Assembly: GCF_949628265.1 (NCBI RefSeq)
Contig: NC_088788.1
Span: forward strand, 1,798,001 to 1,862,000
Length of the DNA stretch: 64,000 nt
Direction: 5' to 3'
Source: Cloeon dipterum
Taxonomy: Eukaryota; Arthropoda; Insecta; Ephemeroptera; Baetidae
Shown: piece after piece, positions 55,886 to 64,000 of the stretch
Layout: each line of letters starts with the position of its first letter
Position numbering within the stretch: position 1 is the stretch's first letter
Translations under genes and position numbers: made by a program
The notes under the pieces: model-generated
The model's database searches: none
The model's input: the letters and a program-made list of their open reading frames with translations, nothing else
Told to the model about the DNA's origin: nothing

Positions 55886-56722
55886 CTTAAGTAACGCTTT
55901 TTACGATTCCGCCATTTTTCAGAACGTCCTGTCCAAATGTAAACAAAGAAAATCTGACTTTCTAACCTAATTTGACACCCATGCAGGAATCGATTAGTGT
56001 GGTCAAAAGAGAAATTGAAGTTTTAAAAATTAAATCTGTAGAATAAAAAATTCTTACATTGCAATCAGGTTAAAATAATCTCCGAAGACAAGTTAACGAT
56101 AGAAATCTTCGAATTGTGTAATATAAGCATCATTTTTTCTATCAATTTTCATGGTTTAGGAACAGTGTTTAGATATTATCTGTTCAATTTTTTTCCTTTT
56201 ATCCGTTAACCAATTTTTTTTGCGGACGACTCTCGGCCCATTCCGCCGTCAGCGGCGTTATATTGCCAGCAAACATTGCGAAATATGGCGCATTAGTTGC
56301 TTTTGTGCGCCATAATTCATCCAGGTCGGTAAACAATATCTTCCGCCGCCGCGAAGTCCTATCCGCCGGCGCGCTTTTCCCTCCTCGGCAATAAATTGGC
56401 AAACTTTTGGCTGCTGTTTATAGCGCGCTCGAATACAAACAATGCATTCCTTCTTCGCCGCCTAATTGATTAAGTCATTCAAACGCGAAGTAACTGCGAG
56501 ATGGATGGAACGCAAATTGGATTCAACGATGGAAACAAGGTTCCAACTAATTGGAGTCTGTTTTATTTAATCAGGAGAAGAAAGGGACATTTTTAATGAG
56601 CTTTTTATCTTAAAATTAAGTTCTTTCTTACAAAAAAATGCTCCGGCGGGAAACTTACAAAAAACGTAAAATGGAATTACCGTTAACACAATATGAATAT
56701 TTGTGTTTTTTTCTTTACGAAC
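55886..56722. other. Intronic or intergenic stretch, no gene recognised
   Basis: AT-rich up to 56200, then a GC-richer non-repetitive part (56210-56500, with GCCGCCGCGAAGTCC and CGCCGGCGCGC). The latter could be regulatory. No coding frame with family resemblance. Confidence 0.35.
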
Positions 56723-59700
56723 AGCTGATTAGCCCGGTAATTGGCGAATCGATAATTAGATGGCACATCAGGCTGATGGAAATGTAAAAAAATTCGCGGG
56801 AGTGAAATTATTAGGTCGGCACGCCTCTTTTTCGACGCTTCAGATTGGCCGCGGGACTGTCGTCTGATTGGCCTGCATTATTTCAACGCCATATTGGATT
56901 TTAAGCGGCGGGAACCAACACAGATCGCAACCCGGACTCCCGGTGGGAATTACAACTGCGCAGAACGTTTTAATTTGGGTCACGCATGCGCAGTGATGCA
57001 TTTTGGCCTCCCTGGCAAATTAAGAAGCGATTTGAACATACTGCGCATGCTTAAGATGTACAAAATATTACTGCGCAGCTTCAAAATGGGCGAATATTCT
57101 AACAATTATAAATTTCGATGCCATATTGACTTCCTGATGTATAACAAGCAATTTATTTTGTTGCAATTTTGCAAAATCGGCCCTGTTGGAAATTGGCAAA
57201 AGACCTCATTCAGGATTGATCCCATTAATTTATTGAATATTAATTTGTGTTAAGCTGAAATATCGATTTCCACTCCTAGGAAAATGAACACACGGACTAA
57301 TTGGCCATCCCTACGAAGCGCGAAAGCCCATAACTGCTCCATTGATCTTAAGACGCGAGTAATTCAGTGTAAAATATACCCGGAAAGCTGGAATTATCGT
57401 CTGGTTTCCTAGGTTACCAGTGTTTACGCGGGTGCGTGTCAAGAAACCGTAGCACGCTATTCTCGTCGGCATACATACATATATTTTTATACACCCACTT
57501 GCACGCTGTGTGCACGAGGTCCTTTGCTCAAATTGTCTGCGACGACCGCACCCAAACAAAGCGGCCAGGCCGATTTTTTCCGTTAATTGCAGTGCAGGGA
57601 AATAAACGCCATCCAGGCTGTGCTGTTATTAACAAAAAATAAAAGTCCAATTGCCCCACGGCTGTGAGTAACGCTAACGAACTGATTTCGGATTCACGTA
57701 TTATTATACGTGAGTTCGGAGATAACGAACGAACTGTTTCCCGTTTGTTTTAATAACAATGCACGGCCGGCGTTTTTCACCTCGCGGTGTTGCTTTGTGT
57801 TTTTTAATCTCGTTGAATTCACATTCCACGAAATCAGCACTCACTACGATGATAATCACGGAATTAATTTAGATGAATACATAGTTGAAGCTTTCACTGT
57901 CCTGTCGCTTTTAATCCAGGAATAGAGCACAGAATTAATTTTTTTATAAGCCAACACTGCAGAGAGAGATTATTGTTTATTCCAGGAAATAAATCCGTAG
58001 ATGAAGTAGGGAAATATTTATTTGAATGTGTATATTTGTTTAACAAAAGAATTGTACATTTTATCATTTCTTTTTTCATGCTAGATTTAAATATCACTTG
58101 AAATCTTTTCAACAGCGTATGCCAAGTACCGGGAAACTCTTTGTTTTGAAATAAAACAAAGATTTCCTGCTGAGTGCTCTTGACAAGATTAAACTTTGCA
58201 GACGCTTCTCTAAAAACATTTACAGAGCCGCTACCCTAACAATTTCATATTTAAAAGGTTTAGATTATGCGTTGGCAGCAAGGACTGTCATCATGAATAC
58301 ACGGCGCGCTTATTTAAATTAATCTTTCATCACACCGGGGGTCCGGATTGCGATCTGTTTTGGTTCCCGCCGGTCAGAATTCAATATGGCGTCGAAATAA
58401 TGGCGGCAAATCCAGTCGGCCAATCAGAAGCGTCTAGACATCAGAGCCAGCCGCGCCGCGCCGCGCCAGCCGACTCAGCCGGTCCTTTTCTCGAGCCGCC
58501 AGCCGCCGACCTTTTTAATCGGCTCAGCCAGCTGAGCCGCGCCAGCCAGCCAGCCACCCATAATTTTTATCTTTTCCATTTTTACATTTCACGTGCCCCA
58601 AAGCTAAAAAAAACTTTGCACCGTTCTCTGTTTCATGGAAATTTTTTCTGAAGTAGTTCGTACTCAGTAAGTCGACTGTTTTAAAAAAACGCTGTTTTTC
58701 TTGTGAGTTGCAAATTTATATGTAACTTGCAACCGCATTTTTCCTCCGCAAAACCGCATTTTTTCAGAAAAACCCCCAATGTGCAAAAAACTGTTTTAAG
58801 CGTTTTTTCTGCAATTTAGAGCATTTTTTTAAATAACACATGCATTTTTATGGAAAATTCTCATGATGGATAACAAAAAACAGGGATTTTTACAAAATCA
58901 GTATAAAAGCCACTGATGGTTTCACTAAGAGTCTGAACATTTTAACTCTCCGATCATCGCAATTTTCCAAAATTTCAGCTTTTTACAGCGCGAAATATGA
59001 CTTTTTAGGGGTTAAAATCTGAAAAATGCGGGAGACCCCAAAACTGTGGGTCTGTTGCCAGCTGATTTTCTGCGCATTGGGAAATTGGCGAACCCTGTTC
59101 GCAACGTGTTTTTTCAATATGAAAACCGATTTCCCACCTAATTCGCTTCTTTCATCTTAAAATTTCATTGCTTCTTCATTTCCTAAAATATAAACTTAAA
59201 TTATGGCCATTTGAAAGGAAAAACAAAAAACTTAATTTTAACATTACTTTGTCGTCAATTTTATAGCATACTTATAGCTTACCAGGGTTCCCCAATTTTG
59301 CAATGTGCAAAAATTAACCACTATTTGTTGCGTATAATACCAGCGGGAAAATCCTCCAGATTTAGGTTTTTCTGCATTTTTTCGGAAAACCCAAAAAAGG
59401 TCACATTCCGTGTCAAAAGTCAGAAATTTTGGAAAATTACGATGACTGTTGAGTGTTAAAATTTTCGGTCTTTCGGAGGAATTAACCCACCGATTTTTTA
59501 AAAATCCCTATTTTTGGTCAATCCAGCATCATGAGCATTTTTGAAGTTCTATAAAAATACATGTGATTCAGAAAAAACGCGCAAAATTGCTGAAAAACCG
59601 CAAAAATACAATTTTTTGCAATGCAGTGTTTTCCCGGAAAAATACGGGATTTTGGGATCTCTGCAGTTACAGCGTGTTAAAATTAAGTTTTGAGTTGCGA

Positions 59701-59979
59701 CTTTTGAGTTATGCAGCCTTTAAAAGCACATGAGCCGGCTGCAAGCCAGCCGCCAGCCGAGCCGATGAAATTTTGCCAGCCAGCCGCCGATGTCTGTATT
59801 GACGGCTCGGAGCCGGAAAGCCAGCCGCCGATCAAAATGCGGGCGGCTCAGATGTCTAGAAGCGTCGGAAAAGGGGCGTGCCGACCTGATAATTTCATTC
59901 CCGCGTATTTTGTTACATTTCCATCAGCCTGATGTGCCATCTAACGGTCGATTCGCCAATTATACCGGGCTAATCAGCT
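56723..59979. mobile_element. Long-TIR element interrupted by another element
   Basis: The left terminal repeat 56723-56945 (starting AGCTGATTAGCCCGGTAATT) is inverted on the right as 58330-58432 plus 59861-59979 (ending CCGGGCTAATCAGCT). The right copy is split by the insertion 58433-59860. Shared inner blocks: GGTCGGCACGCCTCTTT, CGACGCTTCAGATTGGCC, TTATTTCAACGCCATATTGG, GGCGGGAACCAACACAGATC. Without the insertion and one target copy it would be about 1,825 bp. No transposase is recognisable inside. Confidence 0.85.
58433..59860. mobile_element. Palindromic element with TCTAGACATC ends and AGCG target duplication
   Basis: Ends TCTAGACATCAGAGCC (58433) and GGCTCAGATGTCTAGA (ending 59860). 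AGCG precedes (58429-58432) and follows (59861-59864). The left terminal repeat of the host element shows the empty site (GAAGCGTCG on the complementary strand at 56830-56840). Beyond GCCAGCC-rich ends the body consists of two family Z arms in opposite orientation (58690-59105 and 59275-59660), so the whole element folds back. Non-coding. Confidence 0.85.
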
Positions 59980-61860
59980 ATTATTAAAGAAATAACAACA
60001 AAAATATTTTCATGATAAGTTGAATCCGGGCACCGGTGTCCTTCATTTAAATTTATTGTTAGATCCAGACCGAAAAAATGGTCAAAAAATCTGCTTATTT
60101 ATTTATTTGAAATTATTATTTATTGGGAAAATCATTACAAAATAATTCTAGCCAATTCAGGACGAATTGCTGACTGTGTACTTAACAGAAAATTACAAAT
60201 TCCTTCACTTCATTTTAATAGACTGCGATCCGTAATGAAATCTATTTGGAATCAAGAATGAACTTAATGCAAAAAATAATTATTCCCAAAAACTCTTGGA
60301 AAATTCATTCCCCAGTGAATTTACCCTCCAAAAGAAACCCTTTTTTAAATATTTTCGGTGTAAATGAAATCTGATTTTACGCAGCTTGTATATAGGGAAA
60401 TAGCACGTGTGTAAATATTGTATATCAAGATCGCATTTTGCGCCGTTTCCAGAAGGAAAAGATCGAGTTTCTCCCTCGTTTCGCGGCGTCATCGAGACCG
60501 GCCTGCTCGTGCGATACACATTTCCGCTGGCGAAAAGATTTGCGAGCGAGCAGGCGACCCGAAAAACAGGCCATTTGGTTTTTCTGCAAACCGGTGCGGG
60601 GCCGAAATTGAATTTTGTCCGTCGTCGTCGTCGTGTGATAAGATTATACCGAGAGTTGCTGTGCTGGGCGTCACATCGCATCGCATCGCATTACGCGGCC
60701 CACGCGAGCGAGCGTGCGGCAGTGCGCAAAACTTTGCCCTAATGAGCTTTTCATATTGCGCACGCACATTTTCTGAATCAGCGAATCTGCGAATAATTTG
60801 CATGAACAGTACACACGTGCGAATGGTTGGTTGGTTGGTTCCTGATAAGGCCGGCCAGAGCGCGATTTTCATAATGCATTCGCGCTAATGCGATCGCGGT
60901 AACGCGCCCACCCGCCACTCGACTGACTCGCTCGCTCCATCCATTAATTATGGACGATTTCTTGCGGAAAGCCTGATGCTGCTGCTTGCAACCGACGGAC
61001 ATCACGAGAAACTTTCCCCAGCAGTTGCACGCCAGCCGCCTGCTTTTCTTCTTTCTTTCTCTCCTCGGGCAAATTGAGAGTGAAATGCTTGTGGGATTTG
61101 GGACCGATCTCTCTCTGACCGTTGGGATTCCAAAACGATATCATCGCCTCCGGAAACGGACCCAAAGCATAACAAAGGATTTAATTACTCAAGAAACCAA
61201 CAGGCTTGAAATTTATTCAAATAGTTTTAGACCGCGTTGTTCACCAAGGTCGCATGTTGTTTCGAGTTACAGCCGAAATATTTAAGATTTTGTCTTGATA
61301 TGTAAATTTGAAACTGATTTTATCTGAATTTATTTTCAAACAACCATTTTGATTACTTTGGCAATCTTGGAAAATTTAAAAATGGTTGTATCATGCCAAA
61401 AAATCATTCCAACAGAGTGTTGTAGGAAGTTCTTAGCCCCCAACCCCCAATTCCACCTTATTCCGAGTCTTAAAAACTAAAAAAAATCAACGTTTTTGCG
61501 CGAAACATTATAATCAAAATATTCTGCACGCGATTTTCCATGAGCAAAAATTTACCGAGGGAAATTTTTCGATTTGTCTTATTAAATGATTAAAAAACTG
61601 TCTGGTTTCCAAAATTGGATGAAATTTGGCAAAGTTGTAGCATTAAAATGGAAGAAAAAATAAAAACAGCATAAATTTGAAAAAAAAATTGAAAAAAACC
61701 AGAACGAGGACAGCTTAGTAGTTATGTTTTTGTTTTCAACTGGTCTAAAATGGAAACTGCTTGGATTTAAAAATTATCTAAAATAAAAAATTTGCTTAAA
61801 AAATTCTACCAATAATTAAATTGTGAGAAAAAAAGTCTAGAGGCTCAAAGAAAAACCATG
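59980..61860. other. Non-repetitive GC-richer stretch, no gene recognised
   Basis: 60400-61150 is GC-richer and free of obvious repeats, with GGTTGGTTGGTT, ATCGCATCGCATCGCAT-type microrepeats and CTCGACTGACTCGCTCGCTC. Open frames occur in several registers without family resemblance. It may be regulatory DNA in a large first intron. 61380-61860 is AT-rich. Confidence 0.35.
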
Positions 61861-61879
61861 CGCATTTCCATGAATTTAT

Positions 61880-62240
61880 GCCAATTTAGACGGTTTTGGC
61901 AGATTTACAATTAGACAGGGTTTGCCTATTTTGCAATGCTAGAAAATGCACCAGTTTTGGATTTTTCCGAATTTATATTTCCGAAAATGTTACATTTCGA
62001 GCCAAAATAGTCAGAAATTTGAGGAAATTAAGATGGGATTGTCAAAATTTTCGGTCTTTCGGTAAAACCAGTTGGTTTTTTATACTGAATTTGTAAAAAT
62101 TCCTATATTTGGTCATCCGCATTTTGAGTTTTTTAATTTCAATGAAAATGTTTCTGAAAAATGCGGTGAAATGCAGGAAAAAACGCAATAAACAGTTTTG
62201 TGCAATGCGATCCACAAAAATGCGGACCTCCTGATTTTAG
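61880..62240 (-). repeat. Dispersed repeat family Z, solo arm (inverted)
   Basis: Same orientation as 59275-59660: ACAGGGTTTGCC, TTTTGGATTTTTCCGAATTT, GTCAGAAATTTGAGGAAATT, GTCAAAATTTTCGGTCTTTC, AATGCGGTGAAATGCAGG. Confidence 0.6.
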
Positions 62241-62399
62241 ACGGCTTTTAGTTAGTTTAAATTGGCTTAAAACCACACGTTTTTTATTTGATCAATCCCG
62301 CGATGATTAGAAGCCCAGAAAAACAGCATTCGATCGTCTATACTATAAATATTCATATTATACTTTGATAATTTTAAATTTCAACCGTCAAACCTCTAC

Positions 62400-63014
62400 T
62401 GCTGCAAACGCAAACGAGTACATGCACCTAACAAAAGAGGGAATAATTCTAATGCTGTGCCGAGTTAGAGGAGCGTGAATAATGTATGGATGCGAATTGC
62501 AGAGTGCGCGTCATCAAGTGTGTTAGTTGTTGGACAGAACGAAAGCGCGCGCTGGTCGAGTAAAACAAACGTACACAATGAATATGCGGTTCCAATGGAT
62601 GCTTGGAGATCGCTGGCTGGCTGGCTGCTTTTCAAAGCGGCGCGGCTAGGGCTCTTCCGCCCGGTTATTATTTGCAAACGCCGCGCGCCTATTATACGTA
62701 TGTATGCGTTTTGTTTTTGTGCGACGCATAATGAGGTGTACGCACCGTGAATGAGAGAGACTGCATTGTGCCCATTGTCGTTTATTATCATAATAGGCCG
62801 GCGTTCGGGGGAAACCAACAAGGCCAGCCCGGGGATGATCGCCCGCAAGCCTCCCTTTGTGCGCTCGCTCTCGGCGCCAATTTCACAATTTCAGGGCGTC
62901 ACCGCTTTCAACACGATATATACATAAGCGCGCGCTTTTGTACCGCCTAATCTGCCTCGCTTCCAGTTGTTATGCCCTCTAATAAAAATGGTTGTGCGCA
63001 CTCAACCCAATCTT
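62400..63014 (+). promoter_or_regulatory. Promoter-like stretch ending in a short coding first exon
   Basis: A GC-richer non-repetitive region. TATATACATAAG at 62922-62933 could be a TATA box. It is followed by AAAAATGGTTGTGCGC, a good start context, with nine open codons (MVVRTQPNL, 62988-63014) up to CTT|GTAAGT. The exon would end in phase 0. It may be an alternative first exon of the gene whose leader ends at 55158, or of another gene to the right. The rest of the protein is outside the window. Confidence 0.4.
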
Positions 63015-63085
63015 GTAAGTATCGCTTGTAAATTTCTCTGCTCATCCGCGATAAAAAATGTATTTTGAATCGAAATATCAATTAA

Positions 63086-63452
63086 AGACCGTGTTTGACG
63101 AAGTTTCTGAGCACACCAATCGATTCCTGAGGGTCGAATTAGGTAAATTGAATGTTTTTTCCGTTAAAAAAGTGCAGCGCGACGTAAGAACATTTTTTCC
63201 CGCCAAAACAATATGAATGCGAGCAGTGCGCATGCGTTACAGCTGGTTTGAGCCCTTGCAGAGAGACCGTCTGTACGAATGACTTCTTTGTCAAGCTCTG
63301 ACGCATGCGCACTTCTTGCATTCAAATTGTTTTGGCGGGAAAAAAAGTTCGCACATCGCGCTGCACTTTTTTAACGGAAAAAACATCTACTTTACCTAAT
63401 TCAACCCTCAGGAATCGATTGGTGGGCTCAGAAACTTCGTCAAAGACGGTCT
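63086..63452. mobile_element. Fold-back MITE, sister of 47607-47945
   Basis: Ends AGACCGTGTTTGACGAAG and CTTCGTCAAAGACGGTCT. The arms pair through GTTTCTGAGCACACCAATCG, GTGCAGCGCGACGTAAGAAC and GCGCATGCGTTACAGCTG. The left-arm copy has GTTACAG where the right arm reads CTCTGACG. About 367 bp. It is more complete at its ends than the copy at 47607. Confidence 0.8.
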
Positions 63453-64000
63453 GTAACTAAAATATAGTAAAATCACAGTTGATACAATACAGCCGTTCGT
63501 TACGCTTGTTTCTTTTACAAATTAAAAAGTGAAAGGAAATGTCTGAGGGCGAATGCGGAAATTCCTGATTCTCAGAAAGCAGCAGCTGCTTCCCGTCTAT
63601 AAAAGCAAGAGCAAACTTGGCAGTCGACTTTTCCGGAAATGTACGCTGCCGTTACAAGGAAACCAGAGCCTGATTGTTAGTCAAACAATAATAAATAAAT
63701 TTTCTCTCTCAATTCGTAATTTGCAGCAGCGAGAGGAAGTTTATTTAATCGTTTGAGTGTTTTTCAACATTCCGGGAATTCCTCCATTAACACGGAACAT
63801 CAAACAGACTGATTAAAATGTCATGATTTTTTGCTAATTCGATAGTCAAAAATATAATTTTAATGATGAAAATTAAATAATAAATGAACTCACCCGGCAA
63901 TCTAAAATCTCACTTAAAAAAATATAAAAAAGCAGTGGTATTTACCGGCATACTATCTAAGTTTTTACCAGGAAAGTGTAATTTTCTGCAAAAAAAGCTG
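63453..64000. other. Right edge, no gene recognised
   Basis: Contains GTCTATAAAAGCAAGAG (TATA-like at 63599-63606), followed about 25 bp later by TTGGCAGTCGAC, an initiator-like word. That is a possible core promoter, unsupported by any downstream coding exon here. The remainder is AT-rich. Confidence 0.3.

Noticed and set aside
57690..57720. CACGTATTATTATACGTG as a transcription terminator or regulatory hairpin
   Set aside because: A short perfect palindrome in AT-rich DNA inside a mobile element, with no gene next to it.
60280..60888. Open frames of 111-156 codons on both strands near 60.3-60.9 kb
   Set aside because: All six registers are fairly open because of base composition. No splice-compatible, family-like protein emerges.

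Overview
The window is animal nuclear DNA, most likely from an arthropod and probably an insect. The genes are split by many short introns with canonical GT/AG ends, the intergenic DNA is AT-rich, and no bacterial gene organisation is present. The short KDM4 protein without PHD or Tudor domains resembles the insect form. I cannot name the species.

Three host loci can be read. (1) 1752-4162 (+): a complete seven-exon KDM4 histone demethylase of about 442 residues. (2) 7025-9311 (+): the 3' exons of a cation-dependent mannose-6-phosphate-receptor-like membrane protein whose 5' exons are missing. (3) 43363-53106 (+): a complete 14-coding-exon NEDD4-binding-protein-2-like gene (about 890 residues; CUE, P-loop kinase, second CUE, Smr). 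The 5' part of locus 3 has been copied to 5828-6993, directly ahead of locus 2; that copy has lost a splice donor (GT to TT) and its promoter. At 54800-55158 and 62988-63014 there are promoter-like stretches and probable first exons of one or more genes that continue beyond the right edge.

The remainder is dominated by DNA transposons, many nested. The most notable is at 16789-29421: a 10.6-kb ISL2EU-like element (17753-28341) inserted, with an AT target duplication, inside an older decayed copy of its own family. Its 1.6-1.8-kb terminal inverted repeats carry a promoter and several N-terminal coding exons. Two convergent genes, a THAP/DDE transposase (+) and a SWIM/YqaJ nuclease (-), therefore begin with the same promoter and the same N-terminal protein segment. 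Both genes look open, with catalytic residues in place.

Other mobile DNA: a P-element (THAP9-type) transposase gene (34203-37405, -) with a duplicated 5' exon and a C-terminus that runs into a GGGCACC-rich repeat; two related terminal-inverted-repeat elements (9678-11407 and 37664-39964) with long arrays of GATTAATCC/ATTCCAGGAAT-type subterminal repeats; a 1.06-kb palindrome (32642-33702); a palindromic element (56723-59979) interrupted by another palindromic element (58433-59860) with a clean AGCG target duplication; several fold-back MITEs; LINE fragments; and several dispersed repeat families in direct and inverted copies, including inside introns of the N4BP2-like gene.

No tRNA, rRNA or CRISPR array was recognised.
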